From contig NZ_MKIQ01000030.1 in assembly GCF_001832885.1 (NCBI RefSeq), positions 1 through 63,870 of the forward strand: a DNA stretch of 63,870 nucleotides. Reading direction: 5' to 3'. Shown here one piece after another: positions 1 to 8,832 of the stretch (positions within the stretch are counted from its first letter, which is position 1; each line of letters opens with the position of its first letter). The translations under genes and the position numbers were made by a program. The notes beneath the pieces are model-generated. The model had not been told where the DNA came from. It worked only from the letters and a program-made list of their open reading frames with translations, and made no database searches. The DNA is from Floricoccus penangensis. GTDB taxonomy: Bacteria; Bacillota; Bacilli; Lactobacillales; Streptococcaceae.

Positions 1-613
1 TACCTGATTTATATTCAACACGATATGAATAAGCTGAAGACCACTTGTTGTCTGATTGTACTTTAGTTATTTTTCCAATCCAGTTACGACGATTTGATAA
101 GCTAGTTCCATTTGTCTCAGTACCTGCCGTTGACTTTATTTGAACTTCCTGTCCAACCTTATACTTAGAAGCACTTACAGAAACTAAATCTTGCTCTGAG
201 ACATACCAGTTACTAACTGTTTGATTACCTGATTTATATTCAACACGATATGAATAATGTGATGACCACTTATTATCAGGTTGAACTTTAGTTATTTTTC
301 CAATCCAGTTACGACGATTTGATAAGCTCGTCCCATTTGTCTCAGCACCTGCTGTTGACTTTATTTGAACCTCCTGTCCAACCTTGTACTTAGAAGCACT
401 TACAGAAACTAAATCTTGCTCTGAGACATACCAGTTACTAACTGTTTGATTACCTGATTTATATTCAACACGATATGAATAATGTGATGACCACTTATTA
501 TCAGGTTGAACTTTAGTTATTTTTCCAATCCAGTTACGATGATTAGATAAGCTCGTCCCATTTGTCTCAGCACCTGCTGTTGACTTTATTTGAACCTCTT
601 GTCCAACCTTGTA
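1..613 (-). repeat. 225-bp coding tandem repeat (SH3-like units)
   Basis: Three head-to-tail copies with a 225-bp (75-codon) period lie inside the CHAP gene: 613-389, 388-164, and 163 to the edge. The shared GATAAGCT word recurs at 96, 321 and 546. Copies are nearly identical, which implies recent duplication or gene conversion, so copy number may vary between strains. Confidence 0.92.
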
Positions 614-1156
614 TTTTGCTGGTGGTATTGGTTGAGTAACAGGTGGTGTATTAATATCCTTAAAATGAATATATCCATCAACAGCAGATTTATTTATCCA
701 CCTACTATGATAATTTCCATTGTAATCCCAGTTATATTCTTCAATGAGTACTTTATCACCCTTTACTTCAGCTACCCAAGCCACATGATAGCCAGCACCC
801 CACCATGCGACTGAACCAACCGCAGGATTTTTATCAACCTTAAACCCCTGCCTCTGAGCATTAGATCCCCAATTAATAGCATTCCAATCCATACCTGCAC
901 GGTTGATATTGAATTTATTCATCACACTTAAACGATTCGCGACAAAAGAAGTGCAATATCTTGTTGCCATTCCCCATGAATCATAAGTTCCACCTAAAGG
1001 GAGATTCTTCCATTTTGCAGGATAATCGTCTCCAACTATTGCTGCCTCAGCAGTAATAGTTCCTACATTTCTATCTTGTACATCTATAAATACTGTCCCA
1101 ACTCCAATTGTTGATAAAACAACGCCAGAGAGGAAAATTTTCTTAATATTTTTCAT
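1..1156 (-). CDS. Secreted CHAP-domain cell-wall hydrolase with SH3-like repeats (3' end outside window)
   Basis: Read by hand: an open frame from an ATG at 1156 to the left edge, with ribosome site GAGGAG just upstream. Residues 1 to about 38 form a Lys-start, hydrophobic signal peptide ending near AEAA. Residues 45-165 match the CHAP amidase/endopeptidase fold, with Cys68 (RYCTSF), His124 (GYHVAWV) and Asn142 (EEYNW) as the expected catalytic residues. From about residue 182 there are 75-residue SH3-like repeats beginning YKVGQE, two complete and one cut by the edge. CHAP plus SH3 is the layout of streptococcal peptidoglycan hydrolases such as the fratricin CbpD; substrate here is inferred. 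The gene lies 112 bases beyond the flippase gene on the same strand and may have its own promoter. The real C-terminus is unseen. Confidence 0.9.
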   Translation of the reverse strand, partial: MKNIKKIFLSGVVLSTIGVGTVFIDVQDRNVGTITAEAAIVGDDYPAKWKNLPLGGTYDSWGMATRYCTSFVANRLSVMNKFNINRAGMDWNAINWGSNAQRQGFKVDKNPAVGSVAWWGAGYHVAWVAEVKGDKVLIEEYNWDYNGNYHSRWINKSAVDGYIHFKDINTPPVTQPIPPAKYKVGQEVQIKSTAGAETNGTSLSNHRNWIGKITKVQPDNKWSSHYSYRVEYKSGNQTVSNWYVSEQDLVSVSASKYKVGQEVQIKSTAGAETNGTSLSNRRNWIGKITKVQPDNKWSSHYSYRVEYKSGNQTVSNWYVSEQDLVSVSASKYKVGQEVQIKSTAGTETNGTSLSNRRNWIGKITKVQSDNKWSSAYSYRVEYKSG

Positions 1157-1176
1157 ATAACTCCTCGCAAAAAATT

Positions 1177-1200
1177 GGTGCATACTATTTCGTATACACC
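1177..1200 (-). promoter_or_regulatory. 24-bp imperfect dyad before the CHAP gene
   Basis: Arms GGTGCATAC (1177-1185) and GTATACACC (1192-1200) form an inverted repeat with one mismatch and a 6-base centre, about 20 bases before the CHAP ribosome site. On the minus strand it contains TACGAAATA, one base longer than the competence box TACGAATA. It could be an operator or an RNA hairpin; the function is unknown. Confidence 0.4.
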
Positions 1201-1268
1201 TCTAATTTAACATATTATCAAGCATGTTAAAAGGAATGATTATAAATATTATTGAATTGTAATATTAT

Positions 1269-2696
1269 TTAGTATTTATTTCTTGATGCCAAAAGTTCTT
1301 TTACCTGTATAATAATTGGGGCTTTAATAATAAAGATTATTAAAGTGTAAATAACTGTACCAACCATGAACTGAATTAAAAATCCACTAAGTGTACCACT
1401 CATATTAATATTCATAAATCTAACAATACCAAACATAATCAATGAGCCAATCAGATATTTCCAATTATCTCCAAATAAAATTTTAATATTTAAGTTAGTC
1501 CGCACATAATATACCTGAACTGCTGTTACAAGAAATTCAGAAATCACTGTTGCCCATATAGCACCATATACACCATGCGATGGGATTAAAAATAAATTTA
1601 AGCTTAAATTTGCTAAAGCTCCAACAACAACAGAGGTAGTAAAGTAGCGATTTTGATTAGTGGGTAATAAATACTGAGTACCTAAAACATTAGACCAACC
1701 AATTAGTATAATTACTAGACTTAATACTGGTAATAATTTAGCCGTAACAGCAAATTCATCAGACAGAAACCAAATAGTGAATTTAGGTGCGATAGCAGCA
1801 AGACCAAGTGCCATTGGATAACAGATAGCACTTACAAAGTCAAATGATTTATACAGATACCTTTTAACACCATCTTTATCTCCATTTGCAAAAATATTTG
1901 CTACACGCGGAAGCATTACTGTCCCAGTTGCTGTTACAACAGCAAGAACAATTTTTACGATTTTATCAGTATTCTCATAATACCCAGTGGCTTCAACACC
2001 AGAATAAAAACCAAGCATTGTTTTGTTTAAAACAAGGTATACTTGAGTTGCAACTTGTGGAACAAAAAGAGCTAATGAGGGCTTGATATGTTTTTTTAAA
2101 TTTAATTTAGAAAAATCTGGCTTATTAACCAACTTTTTCATATATGGCCAAAGTGTTAAATTACCAAAAAGTATCGAAAGACTGAGAATAAGAATATATA
2201 TTCCAACATCCGAACTTGTTTTTACAAAAGTAAAAATTGCCATCAATGAGATAATTTTTACAATAGTATTTCTTGTTATAGTTTTTTTAAAGTCCTCAAT
2301 ACCCATAAAAAACCAAGAAATATCAAGACCTGCTGCAATAATTAAGAAGGACTGATAAAAATAATAAACCTTATAGTTACTCACTAACGCTAGAAAAATT
2401 AGAAAAATAATATAACTTAAAGTTATCGTAATCATTCTTAAAAATGCTATTTCCCAGAATGTCTGACTAATCTTTTCTTTATCATTTCTAATGTATGCAA
2501 TTGTTCGATTACCATACAGATTAATCCCAATACTACCAAATAAAATAAAGTACGATATTATTGAATTAGTGAAGGCATTGATTCCTACTCCTTCGCTGCC
2601 TAAAACCCTTGAAACATAAGGAACAGTTATTAAAGGTAATATCAAAACAAATATTTGATAACCAACGTTGTATATATAATTTTTTATTAGTTTCAT
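1269..2696 (-). CDS. Polysaccharide repeat-unit flippase (Wzx/PST family)
   Basis: 475 residues, hydrophobic throughout with about 12-14 membrane helices. It has the N-terminal pattern of polysaccharide-transport flippases (PLITVPYVSRVLG at about 20-32). It should move the undecaprenyl-linked repeat unit across the membrane for polymerisation. The start overlaps the polymerase stop (ATGA), so the two are translationally coupled, and AAGGA lies upstream. It is the last gene of the operon; no clear terminator follows, only an AT-rich hairpin at 1206-1231 without a T-run. Confidence 0.9.
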   Translation of the reverse strand: MKLIKNYIYNVGYQIFVLILPLITVPYVSRVLGSEGVGINAFTNSIISYFILFGSIGINLYGNRTIAYIRNDKEKISQTFWEIAFLRMITITLSYIIFLIFLALVSNYKVYYFYQSFLIIAAGLDISWFFMGIEDFKKTITRNTIVKIISLMAIFTFVKTSSDVGIYILILSLSILFGNLTLWPYMKKLVNKPDFSKLNLKKHIKPSLALFVPQVATQVYLVLNKTMLGFYSGVEATGYYENTDKIVKIVLAVVTATGTVMLPRVANIFANGDKDGVKRYLYKSFDFVSAICYPMALGLAAIAPKFTIWFLSDEFAVTAKLLPVLSLVIILIGWSNVLGTQYLLPTNQNRYFTTSVVVGALANLSLNLFLIPSHGVYGAIWATVISEFLVTAVQVYYVRTNLNIKILFGDNWKYLIGSLIMFGIVRFMNINMSGTLSGFLIQFMVGTVIYTLIIFIIKAPIIIQVKELLASRNKY

Positions 2697-3931
2697 AACA
2701 TAATTCCTTTTTTATCCTCAAATCCTTTTATATCAGATGAATCATTTTTAATTTTTTGATAATCAAAAATATATCCAAGTGAAAGAATTAAAAATGGATT
2801 TAATGAAACTCTAATTGACTTCTCATCTATTATATCGTATGCAATGATAAATATGATTATAACTGCCAATCTAATATTTTTATTTCGAAATAAAACTTTC
2901 AAGTAGCTAAAATTATAAACAATATATATAATAAACATAAAAATACCATTTGATAATAATAATTTTATCGGTAATGAATCTAAATAAAAATATACAAACC
3001 CTACAGAAACCTCTTTTAATCCCCCCCAACCATTTTGTGCAACTTTTTGTCCAAATAAAGTAATGGGATAATCTTGAAATCCTTTCCAAGATAAATACAC
3101 CCTATTACTCAATAGCTTGTTAAGTTCATAATAAAATCTACTAGATGGATTATAATTGTAACATAAGTATACAAATATAATAGGGATAATTATAGAAAAT
3201 GTTAAAAATGTATACTTCATAATTGAAGTAAATACTCTGCTATTGTTTTTTTCAATATTAAATATATTATTTAATATTATATAGGCTATAAGGAAAATAA
3301 GTAACAAAAAAACTAGCCTGTTATCTGTATATTTATTAATAACTAATGCTACAATAGCAATAAAAAAAACAGAACTGTAACTATTATTTTTTTTTATATA
3401 GACAAATTGTAATACAAAAAAATAAATCATAGAACCAAAAACTGTTGGGTAGATCGTTCCAAAAGATTGTCTTATAATCTGCCTACCATTTAAATATCTA
3501 ATAAACAATAAATTATCGACAACTCCAAGTTCACTTAAACAGAAAATTAAGAAAATTGAAATAAATAAGTAAACAGCAGAAAATTTCAAAATAGTATGTC
3601 TATCAATATCCCTTGCAGCAATTGCTAGTATAAATAATTGCAAAAATACAAATCCTCCATACTTAAAGTAATCTGCCAACAGTATAACTAGTATTGTAAA
3701 ATAAATAATTATCTCTTTTCTTTTGAATGTATCAAAAAAATAAATCTTATAGATTGATATTGCAATGGAAAGCAAGGTCATGCCTTTAAAAAACATACCT
3801 GGTAGTTTTTGCACAAACATAGTCATACTTATAAAATCAGATGAAAAAGCAATAAAATATGCGAGCATAAATAGTAAAACAGGTTTTGAATATCTTGAAG
3901 AATATCTCCTATTTTTTATTTCAGTATTCAT
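2693..3931 (-). CDS. Polysaccharide polymerase (Wzy-like), polytopic membrane protein
   Basis: 412 residues, mostly membrane helices (about 10-12), with one larger polar loop around residues 255-300. That loop holds SNRVYLSWKGF and LFGQ, a pattern seen in the long periplasmic/extracellular loop of Wzy-type polymerases. Wzy sequences are poorly conserved, so the call rests on topology, that loop, and position between the transferases and the flippase. ATG start at 3931 with GGAG upstream. The gene is markedly AT-rich. Confidence 0.75.
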   Translation of the reverse strand: MNTEIKNRRYSSRYSKPVLLFMLAYFIAFSSDFISMTMFVQKLPGMFFKGMTLLSIAISIYKIYFFDTFKRKEIIIYFTILVILLADYFKYGGFVFLQLFILAIAARDIDRHTILKFSAVYLFISIFLIFCLSELGVVDNLLFIRYLNGRQIIRQSFGTIYPTVFGSMIYFFVLQFVYIKKNNSYSSVFFIAIVALVINKYTDNRLVFLLLIFLIAYIILNNIFNIEKNNSRVFTSIMKYTFLTFSIIIPIIFVYLCYNYNPSSRFYYELNKLLSNRVYLSWKGFQDYPITLFGQKVAQNGWGGLKEVSVGFVYFYLDSLPIKLLLSNGIFMFIIYIVYNFSYLKVLFRNKNIRLAVIIIFIIAYDIIDEKSIRVSLNPFLILSLGYIFDYQKIKNDSSDIKGFEDKKGIML

Positions 3932-3958
3932 AATTAATTATCTCCAATTTATTTTGTA

Positions 3959-4834
3959 TTAATACTTTTCAATCTTGGGGTTGAAATAAATACCAGATAA
4001 AAAACCTTTGTAGATAGTTTTAATTTTTAGTATTTTATTGTTAGTTGATGAAAATAGTATTTTCAAGATTAGTAAATGAGTTTTAAAGATATATTTTACG
4101 ACTGCTTTACTACCTTCTTTTTTCGCTCTATAGAATTTATTTCTAATATCATAAAAGTATCTAGGAACTCTTCCTTTGTCCTCTATCATTATGTCTACTG
4201 TGGCATTGGATGCCATTTTGTGAATTGCAACACTGTCTGCAACGAAATAAGATGGATATACTTTAGAAATTCGCTCAGTGTATTCAACATCATCGCCCCA
4301 AATAAAAAACTCCTTAATTGGATATCCGACTTGCTTTATAGACTTTGTATTAACAAATAAAGAAACAAATGAGGAACTTTTAATCTCAATAATCTCGTTT
4401 ATTGCTTTAGAATTCCATTTTCTAGCAACAGCTGGTATATTCATTAGACAAGGTTGATTATCTACCCATAGAACATTTGATGCAAGAAATCCATAATCAC
4501 CTTGTAAAAATTTCGCTTTATTAATTAGTTTTTCGTGTGCATCATTCTTTACAATTGTATCATCATCCATAATCCATATATTATCTGATTCATACCTCAT
4601 TGCTTCTTTTATCGCTAAATTAAAACCACCAGCTCCTCCTAAATTTTCTTCGGAAAAAATAGGAATAAAATTGTCTGACTTTTTGCTTAGTAAATAATCT
4701 TTCGTTGAATCAGTACTAGCATTATCCAAAACAACTAGTTTATTCAATTTTATTGTTTGACTCTCAAGAGCTTCTATACATTCTCTGAGTAGCTCTAATT
4801 TATTATATGTAACAACTACGGCAATATTATTCAT
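3959..4834 (-). CDS. Family 2 glycosyltransferase (GlfT/rhamnosyl-type)
   Basis: 291 residues. The N-terminus has the GT-A nucleotide-sugar fold (VVTYNK at 7-12, LDNASTDSTKDYL near 36-48), the metal-binding DDD in WIMDDDT near 90-96, and WGDDVEYTERI near 178-188 as a likely catalytic-base region. The ENLGGAGGFN stretch is typical of galactofuranosyl/rhamnosyl GT2 enzymes that extend a lipid-linked sugar. The donor sugar cannot be read. Upstream spacing is loose (AAGGA about 14 bases before the ATG). Confidence 0.88.
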   Translation of the reverse strand: MNNIAVVVTYNKLELLRECIEALESQTIKLNKLVVLDNASTDSTKDYLLSKKSDNFIPIFSEENLGGAGGFNLAIKEAMRYESDNIWIMDDDTIVKNDAHEKLINKAKFLQGDYGFLASNVLWVDNQPCLMNIPAVARKWNSKAINEIIEIKSSSFVSLFVNTKSIKQVGYPIKEFFIWGDDVEYTERISKVYPSYFVADSVAIHKMASNATVDIMIEDKGRVPRYFYDIRNKFYRAKKEGSKAVVKYIFKTHLLILKILFSSTNNKILKIKTIYKGFLSGIYFNPKIEKY

Positions 4835-4871
4835 TCTTAACCATTATATCCTTTCGCTAAATACGTTAATA

Positions 4872-5957
4872 TTACGAATCTTCCCCAGTAATTTGGTTCA
4901 AAAACATATAAATATTTCTATAATAACTTTCTTCATAAAAGTTCTTAATTGATTTTTTAACTTCACTAGTTTTGAAACTTGATTCGTGTTCTGTTAAAAC
5001 TTTATGTATTATTTCTTCAAATTGCTCGTTATCTCCAACTGGGAAAAGATATCCATTTGTACTATTTATAATATCTTCAGGACCTGTCGGACAATTTGAA
5101 CTAATACACGGTATTCCATATGAAATTGCCTCTAAGAGCACCATAGGAAAACCTTCATAATTTGATGATAATAGCAAATAGTCAGCTTCTTTTATTTCAT
5201 TGAATGGAGAAGATACCCAACCATGCAGTATTATTCTGTCTTCTAAATTATTTTCTGAAATAATTTTTTTTATTTCAACATAGTCATCACCAGTTCCGTA
5301 AACATCCAACTGCCAATTTCCTTCTATATTATTATTTGAAAAAACGTCAAGAATTTGCCGGAAATTTTTTTGAGAATCCAATTGTAATCTACCAATATAA
5401 ATAAATTTATTATTCAATTTGTTTGATGGAGAAATTGTAATGTTTTTAATGGAAATAGGATTCCCAACAAAAAAAATTCTTTCTGGTTCTACTCCCTCTT
5501 CAGTTAATTGCTTACTAATTCCTTTACTAATCGCAAAGTGATAATCTGATTTTATTAAGTCTATTTTTTTCACTAAAGATTCATGATTTAAAGAAAAATG
5601 TATCCATGAAACAATTTTAAACTTTAATTTGAAAATTCTCTTCATTAGTTTACAATACTTTATCATCTTTGTACTTAAACATACAACCACATCATAATCT
5701 TTCCTTAAAAAATAATATAGTGGCCATATATATCCAATATTTCTAAAGCGATAATTGTATTTATTTGATTTAAATTTGTCAATTACTTTAACATTATCAG
5801 TATACTCTATCCAGTTCCCATCAATAGAACCCTCGGGCAATATAAAATCTAATTTTATATTGGGACAATAGGTACTGAAGTTATCTTTCCAATTATTAAC
5901 AACTGTTTCAGTACCTCCCTTACCTGACATATATGGAATTAAAACTGCTATATTCAA
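4872..5957 (-). CDS. Family 4 glycosyltransferase (GT-B fold)
   Basis: 361 residues with the retaining GT4 layout: an N-terminal acceptor domain with GKGGTETVV at about 12-20, and a C-terminal nucleotide-sugar domain with IGRLQLDSQKNF and the E-x7-E motif in YEGFPMVLLEA near 268-278. It adds one sugar to the repeat unit. It starts at a TTG that overlaps the preceding gene's TGA (TTGA), preceded by GAGGTG, so a coupled non-ATG start is the best reading. Confidence 0.9.
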   Translation of the reverse strand: MNIAVLIPYMSGKGGTETVVNNWKDNFSTYCPNIKLDFILPEGSIDGNWIEYTDNVKVIDKFKSNKYNYRFRNIGYIWPLYYFLRKDYDVVVCLSTKMIKYCKLMKRIFKLKFKIVSWIHFSLNHESLVKKIDLIKSDYHFAISKGISKQLTEEGVEPERIFFVGNPISIKNITISPSNKLNNKFIYIGRLQLDSQKNFRQILDVFSNNNIEGNWQLDVYGTGDDYVEIKKIISENNLEDRIILHGWVSSPFNEIKEADYLLLSSNYEGFPMVLLEAISYGIPCISSNCPTGPEDIINSTNGYLFPVGDNEQFEEIIHKVLTEHESSFKTSEVKKSIKNFYEESYYRNIYMFLNQITGEDS

Positions 5958-6967
5958 CGTCCACCTCTTCCCATCAAATTCTTTAGCTTATTAGGTATTA
6001 GTTTAAGGTAATACGCAATAATTGGAAAATGTAAATTAATAGAATATTTCAGATAATCCCTATTACTCAAAATTTTATATTGAGTAGTAGAGCTAGAATA
6101 TCTATAATATTGCACTAATTTTCTTTTTACATTTGTTGTCTCTTTTTTAGGTACATTTTCATCAAGAAAAAAATTTTTATAAATACGACTTCCTAGGATA
6201 AAGTATTCTCGATAAAGCTTTTGTCTTGATTCAGTGTTTATATCAAACTCTAAAGCTTTTTCAATTGCTATAAGATGTGTCAGACGTTTTCTATATAAAT
6301 CTACAGTTTCTCCTTTTGTAATAGAATTCTCACTTCTGACATATATGTAACTAGAATCTTTTAAATATTTATAATTATTAGATTTTTGAGCGAATTCAAG
6401 ATTGAAAATTAAATCTTCTGCAAAATCCAATTCTTTTTTGAATAAAAGGCTATTATATTTGATAATATCAGCAAGGTAATATTTGTTCCAACAATACCCA
6501 TAAACGATCTTATCATTAACAAGCAAATCATTCACTTCAGATTTATTTATAGATGATGATTCTCTATTAAATTCTTTTATTAATTTACCTTGATCAGTAG
6601 TTAATTTATATCCTGTAAAAGTTAAATCATACCCTACCCCAAAATCAATAAAATTTTGGAGTCTATCAGATTCATAATAATCATCGGAATCTAAAAAAGT
6701 AACATACTTACCAGTAATATTCCCTAAACCATTATTACGTGCAACAGAAACGCCTTGATTATCCTGGTACAAGTATTTAATTCTATCATCAGTTTCTGTA
6801 TATTTTTTTATGATTTCAGCACTGGAATCTGTTGATCCATCATCCACTACAATAACCTCAAAATTCTTATATTTTTGCTCACTAATTGACTTTAAACATC
6901 TTGAAATATATTTTTCAGAATTATAAACGGGAATTATTATTGAAATTATCACTTCATCAGAAAACAA
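5954..6967 (-). CDS. Family 2 glycosyltransferase
   Basis: 337 residues. The GT-A domain starts at residue 8 with SIIIPVYNSEKYI, has VVDDGSTDSS near 40-49, and a DxD-like LDSDDYY near 92. The C-terminal third is Lys/Tyr-rich. It resembles the neighbouring gene at 7038-8006 along its whole length, so the two are probably duplicates that add different or adjacent sugars. The start is a TTG at 6967 with GAGG seven bases upstream. Confidence 0.88.
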   Translation of the reverse strand: MFSDEVIISIIIPVYNSEKYISRCLKSISEQKYKNFEVIVVDDGSTDSSAEIIKKYTETDDRIKYLYQDNQGVSVARNNGLGNITGKYVTFLDSDDYYESDRLQNFIDFGVGYDLTFTGYKLTTDQGKLIKEFNRESSSINKSEVNDLLVNDKIVYGYCWNKYYLADIIKYNSLLFKKELDFAEDLIFNLEFAQKSNNYKYLKDSSYIYVRSENSITKGETVDLYRKRLTHLIAIEKALEFDINTESRQKLYREYFILGSRIYKNFFLDENVPKKETTNVKRKLVQYYRYSSSTTQYKILSNRDYLKYSINLHFPIIAYYLKLIPNKLKNLMGRGGR

Positions 6968-7037
6968 GTTACTACCTCACTGTATTATTAAAAATTATAT
7001 ACTTATTAATTCGAAACCAAACATAATATAATTAAAT

Positions 7038-8006
7038 TTAGTTTAAAGTATTTACCAACCACTTTGAAAATCTAGGAAAATTTAAATTCAGAAAATAATA
7101 TACATAATTTTTGAAATTTAATTTATCACTAGATAAATTTTCTATTTTAAATAAAATTATCCTCTTTCTTAACTGATTTGCAATTTTTTTCTCATTTAGT
7201 ACCATCAAGTCTCTGTATATTTTACTTCCCTCAATTAAATATCTAGTTTTCAAATTTTCCCTAGATGAATTTGGTATTTGATAATTTAACACTAATTCAA
7301 TTGCATCTAAGTATGTGGCTTTATTTCTTAAAGAATTTAAATTTTTCGAAAACGTTGCACTACTTGCTTGATAAACATAGTTATATGTATAATCATTTAG
7401 TATCTTAACATCATTAGTATGTTGTATATACTCAATATTAAAAACTAAGTCCTCTCCATACTTTATATTTTCCTTGAAATAAATATTATTTTTTTTTATA
7501 ATATCCGTTACATAATATTTATTCCAGCAGTAACTATATATTTCCTTGTTTTCAATTATATTTCTATAAATATCATCAATATACAAATCTTTCACAATAC
7601 TAAATTTGTTAATTACATTCTTATTGCCATTATTTACATGAATATAATTAAAATTAGTTAATATATAGTCACAGTTATTAATATTCTCTTCAAAATTATA
7701 AAGCCGATTATTAGAATAATAATCATCTACATCTATAAATGTCAGATATTTTCCTTTAGCTAAAGAAATTCCCTTATTTCTAGCTGCGGAAACACCTTTA
7801 TTCTTTTGATAGTGATACTGGAATCTATTATCTGTTTGTACAAAGTTATCAATAATAAGAGAGGAGCTATCAGATGAACCATCATCTACAATAATTACCT
7901 CAAAATTAGTGAATAGTTGCTCTTTTATGGACATTAGACACTTATCGATGTACTCACTACCATTATATACCGGTATTACTATTGAGAGCATAATCATATC
8001 ACTCAT
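7038..8006 (-). CDS. Family 2 glycosyltransferase (paralogue of the next gene)
   Basis: About 322 residues. It has SIVIPVYNGSEYI near the start, VVDDGSSDSS-type acceptor-loop residues, and IDVDDYY as the DxD-like metal site. Translation could begin at 8015 or 8006. I prefer 8006 because GAGG sits about 10 bases upstream and its ATG overlaps the LicD stop codon region. It is very AT-rich and Asn-rich, typical of laterally exchanged polysaccharide genes. The 70-base gap to the next gene is the largest in this part of the operon. Confidence 0.86.
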   Translation of the reverse strand: MSDMIMLSIVIPVYNGSEYIDKCLMSIKEQLFTNFEVIIVDDGSSDSSSLIIDNFVQTDNRFQYHYQKNKGVSAARNKGISLAKGKYLTFIDVDDYYSNNRLYNFEENINNCDYILTNFNYIHVNNGNKNVINKFSIVKDLYIDDIYRNIIENKEIYSYCWNKYYVTDIIKKNNIYFKENIKYGEDLVFNIEYIQHTNDVKILNDYTYNYVYQASSATFSKNLNSLRNKATYLDAIELVLNYQIPNSSRENLKTRYLIEGSKIYRDLMVLNEKKIANQLRKRIILFKIENLSSDKLNFKNYVYYFLNLNFPRFSKWLVNTLN

Positions 8007-8832
8007 CAATATCATCCCTCAAAATTTCAAAATGTTCTTTTGCAGTTCTTTCTTCTTTTGAAGGAAGCTTCATATAATCCCCATACAATGATGTCAAATA
8101 TTTGTCATAATCTTTAAAACCTCTTATAGATGTGTCTTCAAATTTATAAGTCTCACCCATACCAACTACACTTTGGGGAGTTATTTCTTTTTTTCTATAA
8201 GCACCCATCATATTGCTAACAAAATTACTATCATTAATTGAATACTTTTTCAATAGACTATCGATCTTATATTTTTCATTGTTAGGATTGAAAATTTTTG
8301 TTACAGGAATTACTTTAGATATTGAAATAATTATTTTTTCAGCTAGATTTCTTTTTCTCTCTTTATCTATAGTATCGAAGTTTCCTAACGCCATCTTCAT
8401 TCTATGATACATAACTCTGTTTTCATGAACAAATTTTCTTATTTTATTATTAGGTAAACCATCCAAAGGAAAGATATCAATACTGATGTAGGTAAATGAT
8501 TCTATATCCTTATTTCGTTTTTCAATCACTTTATAATTCGTATCTTGAATTCTTGTAATATAATATCTATATGTACTATCAGTTTTAAAATTTCTAATTT
8601 TTAAATTTTTCGGAAGCTCTTTATAGTACTCATTTATGAATTTTTCATAATCTTCCCTTGGCATTCCTAAGTCTATATCATCATCCCATGGAATAAAGCC
8701 CTCATGTCTTACCGCACCAAGCATTGAACCACCAAGTGCATAATATGTAAGGTTATGCTTTTCAACTATTTTACAAAATTCTTTAAAAATATCTAGCTCA
8801 ACAAATTGCATTCTTCTTTGGTTATCTTCCAT
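7999..8832 (-). CDS. LicD-family phosphotransferase
   Basis: 277 residues with the LicD core GGSMLGAVRHEGFIPWDDD near residues 34-52, a nucleotidyltransferase-like metal-binding DDDID motif. LicD proteins transfer a phosphoalcohol such as phosphocholine, or another phosphodiester-linked group, onto sugars. No choline uptake or activation genes (licABC) are in the window, so the group is unknown. Its ATG lies inside the end of the upstream rhamnosyltransferase frame, and its 3' end overlaps the next glycosyltransferase, so it is tightly embedded in the operon. Confidence 0.9.
   Translation of the reverse strand: MEDNQRRMQFVELDIFKEFCKIVEKHNLTYYALGGSMLGAVRHEGFIPWDDDIDLGMPREDYEKFINEYYKELPKNLKIRNFKTDSTYRYYITRIQDTNYKVIEKRNKDIESFTYISIDIFPLDGLPNNKIRKFVHENRVMYHRMKMALGNFDTIDKERKRNLAEKIIISISKVIPVTKIFNPNNEKYKIDSLLKKYSINDSNFVSNMMGAYRKKEITPQSVVGMGETYKFEDTSIRGFKDYDKYLTSLYGDYMKLPSKEERTAKEHFEILRDDIDE

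Noticed and set aside
1206-1231. Hairpin TTTAACAT / ATGTTAAA as a terminator of the polysaccharide operon
   Set aside because: Short, all-AT-rich stem without a T-run on the minus strand.
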